Source: Arthrobacter sp. NicSoilC5 (GTDB taxonomy: Bacteria; Actinomycetota; Actinomycetes; Actinomycetales; Micrococcaceae). Taken from it: a stretch of DNA of 64,000 nucleotides. Position 1 is the stretch's first letter. The number at the start of each line of letters is the position of its first letter. Shown here one piece after another: positions 41,698 through 49,569 of this stretch. The translations under genes were made by a program, and so were the position numbers. Below the pieces are notes generated by a model. It was not told the DNA's origin, ran no database searches, and saw nothing but the letters and a program-made list of their open reading frames with translations. The stretch spans positions 1,984,001 to 2,048,000 of the forward strand of contig NZ_AP024660.1 in assembly GCF_019977395.1 (NCBI RefSeq), in the 5' to 3' direction.

Positions 41698-42075
41698 TTA
41701 CAGCAGCCCCGCGACGGCGAAGCCTCCGGCGGCGGCGGCCACGGCGGCCGCTGCCGTGCCCAAGGCGTTGAGGAGGGCCAGGCCCGTGCGGCCGGACTGG
41801 ACCAGGCGGACGGTTTCGAAGCTTGCCGTGCTGAAGGTGGTGTAGCCGCCCAGGAATCCGGTACCGGCGATGGCCTGCAGCTCGGGCGGCGCCGCATGCA
41901 TAATCACGGCGCCTGCCACCAGGCCCAGCAGGAACGATCCCGTGACGTTGATGGCAATGGTCCCTACCGGCAGGGCGGTCCTGATGTTGGCGCGCACCAG
42001 GCCGTCAACCACGAAGCGGGCGGCGGCTCCCAGCCCGCCGGCGAGTCCCAGCAGGATGATGGTCAGGGGACTCAC
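41698..42075 (-). CDS. crcB: fluoride channel subunit FluC/CrcB (second copy)
   Basis: 125 residues, four transmembrane helices. Conserved blocks: GLAGGLGAAARFVVDG, GTIAINVTGSFLLGL and the GTGFLGGYTTFSTASFETVR filter region. FluC forms antiparallel dimers that expel fluoride. Two adjacent genes suggest a heterodimer. GTG 42075 overlaps the stop of the first copy (GTGA). It is the last gene of the fluoride-riboswitch operon. Confidence 0.93.
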   Translation of the reverse strand: MSPLTIILLGLAGGLGAAARFVVDGLVRANIRTALPVGTIAINVTGSFLLGLVAGAVIMHAAPPELQAIAGTGFLGGYTTFSTASFETVRLVQSGRTGLALLNALGTAAAAVAAAAGGFAVAGLL

Positions 42076-42599
42076 CGGTTTCCCTCCTTCGGGGAGCCGG
42101 CTGCGTCCGGCCGGGAGCTGGTCCGGGCATGCTGGGCTGCTGCCAGCCGGATGCCGGCCACGGTGGCCACGGCTCCAACCAGCACGGAGGCTGCCACGTA
42201 AATGAAGGCGTCGGCGCTGCGGCCGGCACTGAACAGGGTGGTGGCTTCCACGGCCAGGCTGCTGTAGGTGGTGAAGGCGCCCAGGAACCCGGTGCCCACC
42301 AGCAGCCGGACCAGCCGGAGCCGTCCGGCGTCAGGGCCCCGGCGGACCAGGGCCTCAAGCAGGGCACCCAGCAGGAACGCCCCCGCCAGGTTGATGACCA
42401 GGGTGGGTACCGGCCAGCCGCCCGGCGCGGGCAGGATGCTGCCCAGCCCGTAACGGGCCAGGGCGCCGAAGGTGCCGCCAACGATGACCACCAGGACGAA
42501 TCCGGGATGCAGGTGGACCGGCCGGTGGATGCGTGCCTCGCCCAGCGTGCCTTGGTCTGCGCCGGCGGCTGCTGTGGTCCTGGGGACGGGCTGCTCCAT
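42072..42599 (-). CDS. crcB: fluoride channel subunit FluC/CrcB (first copy)
   Basis: 175 residues, with a roughly 30-residue soluble N-terminal extension before four transmembrane helices. Blocks: VGGTFGALARYGLGS, LVINLAGAFLLGALLEAL and VGTGFLGAFTTYSSLAVEAT. Its ATG overlaps the usp stop (ATGA) and its stop overlaps the second fluC start. It expels fluoride together with the downstream partner. Confidence 0.93.
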   Translation of the reverse strand: MEQPVPRTTAAAGADQGTLGEARIHRPVHLHPGFVLVVIVGGTFGALARYGLGSILPAPGGWPVPTLVINLAGAFLLGALLEALVRRGPDAGRLRLVRLLVGTGFLGAFTTYSSLAVEATTLFSAGRSADAFIYVAASVLVGAVATVAGIRLAAAQHARTSSRPDAAGSPKEGNR

Positions 42600-43147
42600 C
42601 AGTGGTCCGTTTTCGGCTGGTGCCTGGGGTGCGGGGCCAGCGGGACCACCAGGACGGGCCGGTGCTGGCGGTGGGTGAGATGGACTGCCACGGATCCCAC
42701 GAGCAGTTCCTCCAGCCGCGCCCCGAGTCCGCGTTCCCGGGTGCCCACCACAATGACGGACGCGTCGGCGGTTTCCGCCAGCCGTCCCAGCGCCCTGGCA
42801 GGGTCCCCGGCCAGCGTCACGAAGGACCAGTCGATCCCGGTCCCGTCCAGGGCTTCGCGGAGGTGGCCGGCGATGGAGGCGCTGATGCCTTCGATGTCGT
42901 CATCAATCCCGTCGGGGTCGATGGGGCGGGCTTCCACCCTGCCGTCGGGCTCTTCAGCCAGGTAGGTGGTGACGTCCACGTAGGCGCAGACCAGCTTCAC
43001 GCCCAGGCTGTAGGCCAGCTCGGCGGCGCGGTGGGCCACGGCCAGCGGCTGGCCCGGCACCACCCCCATGAGCACCGGCCCGCTGATTTTCCGGGGTGCA
43101 TAGGGAACGCCGCCGGTGGAGGGGGCTGGTTTCTCGGGCTCAGTCAT
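42599..43147 (-). CDS. universal stress protein, first gene of the fluoride operon
   Basis: 182 residues of the UspA fold: VLMGVVPGQPLAVAHRAAEL, KLVCAYVDV, and the nucleotide-binding end VVGTRERGLGARLEELLVGS with SVAVHLTHRQHRPVLVVP. It probably binds ATP. Placed between the fluoride riboswitch and fluC1 with an ATGA overlap, it should be induced by fluoride. ATG 43147 is preferred to an upstream in-frame extension. Confidence 0.88.
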   Translation of the reverse strand: MTEPEKPAPSTGGVPYAPRKISGPVLMGVVPGQPLAVAHRAAELAYSLGVKLVCAYVDVTTYLAEEPDGRVEARPIDPDGIDDDIEGISASIAGHLREALDGTGIDWSFVTLAGDPARALGRLAETADASVIVVGTRERGLGARLEELLVGSVAVHLTHRQHRPVLVVPLAPHPRHQPKTDH

Positions 43148-43201
43148 GTGCTCTCCTGTTCGGCGGGGCAGGAAGACTGAACCGGGCGCGGGCACGGGTC
43201 A

Positions 43202-43224
43202 CCTGCCTTCGTGTCAAAGGCAGG
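43202..43224 (-). other. hairpin of the riboswitch expression platform
   Basis: Minus strand CCTGCCTT-TGACACG-AAGGCAGG is a perfect 8-bp stem with a 7-nt loop. Its 5' half overlaps the last bases of the fluoride aptamer, so aptamer folding and this hairpin could exclude each other. No T-tract follows. Confidence 0.5.
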
Positions 43225-43292
43225 AACCATCAGCCATGTGGCGGTTCGAAGACCGCGCACCTGCGCAGGCCTTCCGGCGGGATCCATCACCG
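43219..43292 (-). promoter_or_regulatory. fluoride riboswitch (crcB motif)
   Basis: The minus strand reads CACGGTGATGGATCCCGCC, then a variable stretch, then GAACCGCCACATGGC and TGATGGTTCCTGCC. These are the conserved parts of the crcB aptamer: GGnGATGG, the AACCGCC..GGC hairpin, and the TGATGGCTCCTAC-like end. GGATCC can pair with GGTTCC. It lies about 70 bp upstream of the usp gene and controls usp-fluC-fluC. Confidence 0.85.
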
Positions 43293-43355
43293 TGAACAGA
43301 GACTACAGGTATTCCCGCGGCGTCCGCCACCACGGCTGCGGCCCCGGCCACCAGC

Positions 43356-44027
43356 TTAGGCGGCGAGGGCCGGGGGCAGCTCGGTCAGTGCCGCGACGGT
43401 GATGTCGGGGGCCCGGAAATACGAGGGGTAGCGGGCGCCGGTCCGGTTGATCCAGGCGGTCCGCAGCCCGGCCCTGGCTGCCCCGTGGATGTCCCAGGGG
43501 TGCACGGCGACCAGCAACATGCCGGACGGATCCACTCCGGCCGAGGCGCCCGCATACAGGTACGCGGCTTTGGCCGGTTTCCAGGCAGGGGCATCCTCCA
43601 CCGAGAGGAGCAGCTCGAATTTGTCCCGGATGCCGCCGGCAACCAGCAGCCTGTCCGTATTGGCGGCCGCGCCGTTGGTCAGAGTGGTCAGCCGGTGCCC
43701 GGCGGATGCCAGGGCGCGGACCCCGGCAGGGACATCCGGGTGAAGGGAGAGGTTCTGCAGGGCGGCCATGACGCGTTCGACGGCGGTGTCCAGGTTCCCG
43801 GAGATCCCTTCGGCTTCCAGCAGGGTGCGGAGGGCATCGCCGCCAATGGTGGCGAAGGCCTGGTTGTCGCCGCTGGCAGTGAGGGCGAAGCCGTCCCGCA
43901 GGAGCGTGGCGAACCAAAGATTGGCCAGCCCGCGGGGCGCGCCGGTCTGCGCAAAGACCTCGCCGAGCGGGGCCATGTCCGAGAGCGTTTCGTTGACGTC
44001 AAAGACGATGACCAGTGGTTCCGCCAT
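43356..44027 (-). CDS. haloacid dehalogenase, type II
   Basis: 223 residues of the HAD superfamily. Motif I nucleophile FDVNETLSDM, motif II TTLTNGAAANTDRLL (Thr/Ser), the lysine in APAWKPAKAAYLYAG, and a late LLVAVHPWDIHGAARAG. L-2-haloacid dehalogenases hydrolyse 2-haloalkanoates to hydroxy acids. ATG 44027 with GAAGGGAA upstream. It lies just upstream of the fluoride riboswitch unit on the same strand. Confidence 0.87.
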   Translation of the reverse strand: MAEPLVIVFDVNETLSDMAPLGEVFAQTGAPRGLANLWFATLLRDGFALTASGDNQAFATIGGDALRTLLEAEGISGNLDTAVERVMAALQNLSLHPDVPAGVRALASAGHRLTTLTNGAAANTDRLLVAGGIRDKFELLLSVEDAPAWKPAKAAYLYAGASAGVDPSGMLLVAVHPWDIHGAARAGLRTAWINRTGARYPSYFRAPDITVAALTELPPALAA

Positions 44028-44123
44028 GATCTTCCCTTCTGGTTCCAGCCGACGGGCAGGCCCTGCCGGCGGCTGCCGGCCGGCCAAGCCTGTCAGCAGT
44101 AGACCACACGGGAGCTGCGGGGA

Positions 44124-44540
44124 CTAGCCTTCCGTCTGGCCCAGGCTGGCGAGGGCCTTGCGCAGGCGAGTGCCGGCGTCGTCCGCCACTTCCTTCACGG
44201 AAGGGGCGCTGCTGAGCTGCACCATGGTCTGCGGATCGATGGCTTCCACCGTGGTGGAGTCCGCGGAGCTGTTCCGGCGCACCACCACGTTGCAGGGCAG
44301 CAAGGCACCCATCTCGGGTTCGGCAGCCAGGGCGCGGCTGGCAAGGGCCGGGTTGCAGGCACCAAGGATGACGTAATCCCCGACGGCGTCCGCGGCCTCG
44401 GCGCCCAGCTTGGCTTCGAAGGTGGACCGGACGTTGATTTCGGTCAGGATCCCGAACCCCTGCGCGGCGAGGGCTTCGCGGGTGCGCTCCAGCGCCTCCG
44501 CCCACGGAAGGGAAACAGTGGTGGCCAGGGTGTAGGTCAT
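44124..44540 (-). CDS. DUF302-family protein
   Basis: 138 residues: MTYTLATTVSLPWAEALERT, AAQGFGILTEINVRSTFEAK, YVILGACNPALASRALAAEP, GALLPCNVVVRR. These are the DUF302 landmarks, including the conserved GACNP and LPCNV cysteines. Members often occur next to sulfur or metal stress genes. It lies downstream of cstR on the same strand, with 73 bp between. Confidence 0.88.
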   Translation of the reverse strand: MTYTLATTVSLPWAEALERTREALAAQGFGILTEINVRSTFEAKLGAEAADAVGDYVILGACNPALASRALAAEPEMGALLPCNVVVRRNSSADSTTVEAIDPQTMVQLSSAPSVKEVADDAGTRLRKALASLGQTEG

Positions 44541-44613
44541 GATGCTCCTTGAAGTTGCCGGGCGGTGCGGGTCTAGAGGGTGCTGGGGCTCAGGGCGCGC
44601 AGCGTGCCGCCGG

Positions 44614-44968
<355 letters not shown>

Positions 44969-44996
44969 CCACCCGACCCCTTCCGAGAGGCCACCC

Positions 44997-45614
44997 ATGA
45001 CATCCCCTTCCAAAGCAACAGCCGTTACTGCACTCGCCCCTGAGGCCCTCCAGTCCTGGATCAAAGAGCACCAGGATCTTGTGGTGATCGACGTTCGCTC
45101 CGCCGCTGAATTCGAAACCATGCACATCCGCGGCTCCTACAACGTGCCGCTTCCGCTGCTCTCCGAGCACACCGATGAGCTCGCTGCCCGCCTGGGCTCC
45201 CGCGTTGTCCTGGTCTGCCAGTCCGGCGTCCGCGCCGAACAGGCCCGCCAGCGCATGGCCGCTGTTGGCCTCAACACCGCCTACGTGCTCACCGGCGGGG
45301 TTCCCGGCTTCGCCGCCGCCGGCGGCGACGTGGTCAAGGGCAAGGACCGCTGGGACCTGGAACGCCAGGTCCGCCTGGCCGCAGGCTCCCTGGTGATGCT
45401 GGGCCTGGCCGGGGGCAAGTTCGTCTCCCCCAAGGTCCGCATGCTGGCCGGCGCCATCGGCACCGGGCTGACGTTCTCGGCCGCGACCAACACCTGCGCC
45501 ATGGGCAAGGCCCTGTCTGCCATGCCGTGGAACAAGGCCGCCAAGGAACCCACCCGCGAAAGTGCCATCCTGCAGCTCCCCGTGCAGCCGGCTGAAGAGG
45601 GCGCGGCAGCATGA
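44997..45614 (+). CDS. rhodanese domain fused to a two-helix membrane anchor
   Basis: 205 residues. An N-terminal rhodanese domain ([20 protein letters not shown], active-site loop [14 protein letters not shown] with Cys) is followed by two hydrophobic segments ([40 protein letters not shown]) of the DUF2892 type. It moves sulfane sulfur near the membrane. ATG 44997 is chosen; an upstream extension would run through the operators. The stop overlaps the TauE gene (ATGA). Confidence 0.9.
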   Translation: MTSPSKATAVTALAPEALQSWIKEHQDLVVIDVRSAAEFETMHIRGSYNVPLPLLSEHTDELAARLGSRVVLVCQSGVRAEQARQRMAAVGLNTAYVLTGGVPGFAAAGGDVVKGKDRWDLERQVRLAAGSLVMLGLAGGKFVSPKVRMLAGAIGTGLTFSAATNTCAMGKALSAMPWNKAAKEPTRESAILQLPVQPAEEGAAA

Positions 45615-46369
45615 TCCCGGCCCTGGGTCTGGGGCTCGTCGTCGGCGTCGTACTGGGCGTAGTGGGCGGCGGCGGGTCCATCATCGCTGTTCCCGCCCTG
45701 GTGTACGGCGTGGGCATGAGCCCCGCCCAGGCCATTCCCACCTCGCTGCTGGTGGTGGGAATCTCCTCGCTGGCAGCACTGCTCCCCAGGTTGCGGGAAG
45801 GCCTGAACTGGCCCGTGATCGCCCTGGTGGGGGGTGCCGGCATCCCGGCAGCCTGGGCCGGTGCGGCCGTGGGCAAGCTGCTGGACCCGAACATCCTGAT
45901 GCTGGCCTTCGCCGGGATCATGGTGGCCGCGGGCATCCGGATGCTCAGCAAGCCCCGCGAAAGCGAGGGGTCCTGCAGCACCGGGCCGAACCGGGCATTC
46001 CGGTCCTGCGCCCCGAAAGCCGTGGGAGTGGGCCTGCTGGTCGGGTTCCTCACCGGATTGCTGGGCGTGGGCGGCGGCTTCCTCATCACCCCCGCGCTGA
46101 CCATCTTCCTGGGCCTGCGCATGAAGCAGGCCGTGGGAACGTCGCTGGCCATCATCGTCGTCAACTCGGCCGCCGGGTTCAGCGCCCACGCCGCCGGCTA
46201 CACCATCGACTGGGCCACCACCCTGGCGTTCGCCATCCCGGCGATCGTGGGATCTGTGGTTGCCGCCCGGTTTGCGCGCCGGCTGCACGACAAACACATC
46301 CGCATCTCGTTCGCGGTACTCATCTTCGCCGTCGCGGCGTGGGTCACCGCCGGCACGGTCACCGCCTGA
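45611..46369 (+). CDS. TauE/SafE-family sulfite/organosulfur exporter
   Basis: 252 residues, seven to eight membrane helices, with the two internal family repeats: [20 protein letters not shown] with [17 protein letters not shown], and [20 protein letters not shown] with [17 protein letters not shown]. In cst-type operons this protein exports sulfite or thiosulfate made by persulfide oxidation. It is translationally coupled to the preceding rhodanese. Confidence 0.92.
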   Translation: MIPALGLGLVVGVVLGVVGGGGSIIAVPALVYGVGMSPAQAIPTSLLVVGISSLAALLPRLREGLNWPVIALVGGAGIPAAWAGAAVGKLLDPNILMLAFAGIMVAAGIRMLSKPRESEGSCSTGPNRAFRSCAPKAVGVGLLVGFLTGLLGVGGGFLITPALTIFLGLRMKQAVGTSLAIIVVNSAAGFSAHAAGYTIDWATTLAFAIPAIVGSVVAARFARRLHDKHIRISFAVLIFAVAAWVTAGTVTA

Positions 46370-46391
46370 CCCATCCATAGAGGAGAACACC

Positions 46392-46733
46392 ATGGGACTG
46401 ATTGATTCCCTCAAGAAGGCCTTCAGCAAGCCCTACAAGACGATTTCGGTGGCCCAGGCCAAGGAACTCCTGGGTTCCGGGGCCACGCTCATCGACGTCA
46501 GGTCGGCCCAGGAATGGCGGACCGGCCGGGCGCCGCAGGCCAAGCACGTTCCCCTGGACCGGCTGCAGACCAGCACCGCAGGCATCCAGAAAACCCGTCC
46601 GGTGATTGCCGTCTGCGCCTCCGGCGTCCGCTCCGCTTCGGCAGCCAGGCTGCTGGCCGCCAAGGGGTACGACGCGTACTCGGTGCGCGGCGGCATGGCC
46701 GCCTGGCGCCAGGCCGGCGAACCCGTCCGCTAG
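46392..46733 (+). CDS. single-domain rhodanese with an N-terminal helix
   Basis: 113 residues: an N-terminal MGLIDSLKKAFSKPYKTISV, strand LIDVRSAQEWRTGRAPQAKH and the active-site loop AVCASGVRSASAARLL with the catalytic Cys, ending RGGMAAWRQAGEPV. It transfers persulfide sulfur. AGGAG precedes the ATG by 7 nt. Second rhodanese of the operon. Confidence 0.92.
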   Translation: MGLIDSLKKAFSKPYKTISVAQAKELLGSGATLIDVRSAQEWRTGRAPQAKHVPLDRLQTSTAGIQKTRPVIAVCASGVRSASAARLLAAKGYDAYSVRGGMAAWRQAGEPVR

Positions 46734-46782
46734 CAACACCACCACCAACTCCAGCCACACACCACTTCGAAGGAGAACCACC

Positions 46783-47079
46783 ATGGCTGAAATCACCATC
46801 ACCGAAGCCGAACAGCGCCGCTCCACCGCCCGGATCCTCGACGTCCGCGAGGACTTCGAAGTCGCCGAGGGCATGATTCCCGGCGCACTGCATATCCCGA
46901 TGGGCCAGTTGCAGGCCCGCCTGGGCGAGCTTGACCCGGCCGTGCCCGTGATCGCCGTCTGCCGCAGCGGCAACCGCAGCGCCGCCGTCGCCGATGCCCT
47001 CAACGGCGCTGGCTACAAGGCGGACACCATGGCCGGCGGCATGACCGCCTGGACCCGCGCCGGGCTCCCCACCACCTAG
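46783..47079 (+). CDS. single-domain rhodanese
   Basis: 98 residues: ARILDVREDFEVAEGMIPGA, then active-site loop AVCRSGNRSAAVADAL and MAGGMTAWTRAGLP. An AAGGAG site precedes the ATG. It differs from its neighbours in the CRSGNR loop, so it may use another acceptor, such as the downstream thioredoxin. Confidence 0.92.
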   Translation: MAEITITEAEQRRSTARILDVREDFEVAEGMIPGALHIPMGQLQARLGELDPAVPVIAVCRSGNRSAAVADALNGAGYKADTMAGGMTAWTRAGLPTT

Positions 47080-47095
47080 GCCCTGTCCCGCGGCC

Positions 47096-47147
47096 CAGCG
47101 CAACCAACAAACACAGCGCAACCAACAAACACAGCGCAACCACAAAC
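47096..47147 (+). repeat. 18-bp tandem repeat before the thioredoxin gene
   Basis: CAGCGCAACCAACAAACA occurs at 47096 and 47114, and a third copy starts at 47132 but is shortened (CAGCGCAACCACAAAC). It fills the spacer between the rhodanese and thioredoxin genes and is unusually C/A-rich, so unstructured in the mRNA. Confidence 0.85.
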
Positions 47148-47172
47148 TTCGCCCGAAAGGACACGACAGATC

Positions 47173-47538
47173 ATGGCAGCAACCATCGACATCACCCAGC
47201 AATCCTTCGCCCAGACCCTGGAGGACAACGGCATCGTCTTCGTTGACTTCTGGGCAGCCTGGTGCGGCCCCTGCCGCATGTTCGCCCCCACCTACGGCGC
47301 CGCCGCCGAACGCCACCCGGACATCACCTTCGCCAAGGTGGACACCGAGGCCGAACAGGCTCTCGCCGCCACAGCGAACATCACGTCCATCCCCACCCTG
47401 ATGGCGTTCAAGGACAAGACCCTGGTCTTCTCCCAGCCCGGCGCCCTCAACGCCACGGGCCTGGAGGAAGTCATCCAGGCCGTGAAGAACCTGGACATGG
47501 ACACGCTCCGCGACGAAGCCGGACACCAGCACGTCTGA
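47173..47538 (+). CDS. thioredoxin
   Basis: 121 residues with the thioredoxin fold and active site FVDFWAAWCGPCRMFAP. The cis-proline region is NITSIPTLMAFKDKTLV. The C-terminus is longer than usual (DMDTLRDEAGHQHV). In this operon it probably reduces rhodanese- or CstR-bound persulfides. The ATG follows GAAAGG at a long spacing. The next gene starts 3 nt after the stop. Confidence 0.93.
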   Translation: MAATIDITQQSFAQTLEDNGIVFVDFWAAWCGPCRMFAPTYGAAAERHPDITFAKVDTEAEQALAATANITSIPTLMAFKDKTLVFSQPGALNATGLEEVIQAVKNLDMDTLRDEAGHQHV

Positions 47539-47540
47539 GC

Positions 47541-47951
47541 ATGACGGACCAGCGGGCGTTCCGTACGGGCACGGCGGGCGAACTCGCCCTGGCGTGGCCC
47601 CGCGTCACGCTGGTGGACGTCCGCAGCCGGGAGGAGCACGCCACCGCGCACGTCCCGGGGAGCCTGAACATTCCCCTGGATGAATTGGCCTCCCGGCTCA
47701 CGGACCTGCCCAATACGACCATCTACCTGATGTGCGGCTCGGGCAAGCGCAGCAGCCAGGCCGCGCGGATCCTCACCGACCGCGGACACACCGCGGTCAA
47801 CGTGGCCGGCGGGATCACCGAGTGGTACCGGGCAGGGCACCCCGTCAGCTACAGCCACACTCCGGCAGACCAGCCGGCACCATCAAAAAACCCCGCAGCA
47901 CCAGGCCTCCGGCGCCTGCTGCGACGGCTCTTCCGCAGGACATCCGCATAG
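47541..47951 (+). CDS. rhodanese-like protein with a basic C-terminal tail
   Basis: 136 residues. Rhodanese core: VTLVDVRSREEHATAHVPGS, active-site loop LMCGSGKRSSQAARIL with Cys, and NVAGGITEWYRAGHPV. The C-terminal 35 residues are Pro-rich then Arg-rich (GLRRLLRRLFRRTSA), possibly a membrane- or RNA-binding end. ATG 47541 follows the thioredoxin stop closely. Confidence 0.88.
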   Translation: MTDQRAFRTGTAGELALAWPRVTLVDVRSREEHATAHVPGSLNIPLDELASRLTDLPNTTIYLMCGSGKRSSQAARILTDRGHTAVNVAGGITEWYRAGHPVSYSHTPADQPAPSKNPAAPGLRRLLRRLFRRTSA

Positions 47952-47963
47952 GCCGCAGCGCAC

Positions 47964-47993
47964 TTGCGGGATACCCCCGGGGGTATCTATACT
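47964..47993 (+). promoter_or_regulatory. CstR-repressed promoter of the persulfide dioxygenase gene
   Basis: TTGCGG (47964-47969) and TATACT (47988-47993) are 18 bp apart. Between them lies ATACCCCCGGGGGTAT (47971-47986), a perfect 16-bp palindrome of the CstR operator type. The operator fills the spacer, so binding must block the polymerase. Confidence 0.8.
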
Positions 47994-48042
47994 GAATGCA
48001 GAACAACCTCCCAATCCCCTTTCAACTGAAGGAGAGCACCAG

Positions 48043-49443
48043 ATGCTTATCGAGCGCATTTACGACGAAGACCTCGCACAAGCCAGCTACGTCATCGGCT
48101 GCCAGGCCAAGGGCGAAGCCATCGTGGTGGACGGACGCCGCGACATCGCCGTGTACCAGGAGCTCGCCGCCAAGAACGGCATGAAGATCGTGGCCGTCAC
48201 CGAGACCCACATCCACGCCGACTACCTCTCCGGCACCCGCGAACTGGCCGCCGCCACCGGCGCCAAGATCTACGTTTCCGGCGAGGGCGGACCCGACTGG
48301 CAGTACCAGTTCGAGGGCGAGCGGCTCTACGACGGCGACACCATCACCCTGGGCAACATCAACATCAAGGCAGTCCACACCCCCGGGCACACCCCGGAGC
48401 ACCTGTCCTTCCTGGTGACCGACGGCGCGTTCAGCGACAAGCCCGGCTACCTGCTCTCTGGAGACTTCGTGTTCTCCGGCGACCTGGGCCGGCCGGACCT
48501 GCTGGACGAGGCAGCCGGCGGCGTGGACACCCGCTTCGAGGGCGCCAAGCAGCTCTTCGCCAGCCTCCGCGACAAGTTCCTCACTCTCCCGGACTACGTC
48601 CAGGTCCACCCCGCCCACGGCGCCGGCAGCGCCTGCGGCAAGGCCCTGGGTGCCATCCCGTCCTCCACGGTGGGCTACGAACGCCTCTACGCCTGGTGGG
48701 GCCCCTACCTGGCCGCCAACGACGAGCAGGGCTTCATCGACGAGCTCCTCGACGGCCAGCCGGACGCCCACGCCTACTTCGGCCGCATGAAGCGCGAGAA
48801 CCGTGAAGGCCCGGCCGTCATGGGCGAGCGTGCCCCGCTGCAGGAGCTGGACACCGCCGTCGTGGCCCAGGGCCTGGCAGATGACACCCTGACGTTCATC
48901 GACACCCGCTCCAACGGCGAAGTCCACCAGGGCACCGTGGCCCGGTCCCTGAACGTGCCGGCCGGCAAGTCAGTGGCCAGCTACGGCGCCTGGGTGGTCA
49001 ACCCGGAAACGGACACGAACCCGCTGGTGCTCCTGGCCAAGGACCAGGAGCAGGCCCAGGACATGTGGGACCACCTGGTCCGCGTGGGCATCGACAACGT
49101 GGCCGGCTACCTGACCGGCATCGAGGGGCTGCCCACCTTCACCCCCAAGCTGATCCAGCCTGAGGAACTCGACGGTTTCGACGCCGCCATGGTCCTGGAC
49201 GTCCGCAACAAGACCGAGCACAAGGCCGGGCACATCCCGGGCTCGTACCAGCTCAGCGGCGGCCGCGTCATGTGGCACCTCGACGAGCTGCCCATCGGTG
49301 GAACCATCGTGTCCTACTGCCAGTCCGGCGTCCGGAACTCCGTAGCCGCCAGCGCCCTGCGCCGTGCCGGGTACGACGTCGTCGAACTCGACGGCAGCTA
49401 CGCCGCCTGGAGCGCCTGGCAGAACAGCGTCCCCGCGGTCTAA
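48043..49443 (+). CDS. CstB-like persulfide dioxygenase-rhodanese fusion
   Basis: 466 residues. The N-terminal metallo-beta-lactamase domain (about 1-240) has the ETHE1-type iron ligands THIHADYLSGTRELA, HTPGHTPEHLSF and VFSGDLGRPDLLD, then VHPAHGAGSACGK. A first rhodanese domain (about 260-355) lacks the cysteine (PLVLLAKDQEQ). A second (about 365-466) has it in VSYCQSGVRNSVAASALR. This is the CstB layout: it oxidises low-molecular-weight persulfides to sulfite or thiosulfate. It has its own CstR-type promoter and is followed by two strong hairpins. Confidence 0.93.
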   Translation: MLIERIYDEDLAQASYVIGCQAKGEAIVVDGRRDIAVYQELAAKNGMKIVAVTETHIHADYLSGTRELAAATGAKIYVSGEGGPDWQYQFEGERLYDGDTITLGNINIKAVHTPGHTPEHLSFLVTDGAFSDKPGYLLSGDFVFSGDLGRPDLLDEAAGGVDTRFEGAKQLFASLRDKFLTLPDYVQVHPAHGAGSACGKALGAIPSSTVGYERLYAWWGPYLAANDEQGFIDELLDGQPDAHAYFGRMKRENREGPAVMGERAPLQELDTAVVAQGLADDTLTFIDTRSNGEVHQGTVARSLNVPAGKSVASYGAWVVNPETDTNPLVLLAKDQEQAQDMWDHLVRVGIDNVAGYLTGIEGLPTFTPKLIQPEELDGFDAAMVLDVRNKTEHKAGHIPGSYQLSGGRVMWHLDELPIGGTIVSYCQSGVRNSVAASALRRAGYDVVELDGSYAAWSAWQNSVPAV

Positions 49444-49465
49444 CCGGACCTGCCACCCCAAGACC

Positions 49466-49529
49466 GCCCGGGCAGGACCCCCCTCCTGCCCGGGCTCCGG
49501 GCCCGGGCGTGCCCCCACACGCCCGGGCC
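49466..49529 (+). terminator. two tandem strong hairpins after the CstB gene
   Basis: Hairpin 1 (49466-49495) is GCCCGGGCAGGA pairing over 12 bp with a C6 loop. Hairpin 2 (49500-49529) is GGCCCGGGCGTG, also 12 bp with a C-rich loop. They lie in the 126-bp gap before the MFS gene and should end the cst transcript. Confidence 0.75.
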
Positions 49530-49569
49530 GCCTTTATGTCCCCCTTCCACCGCCAGGAACGGAGCACCA

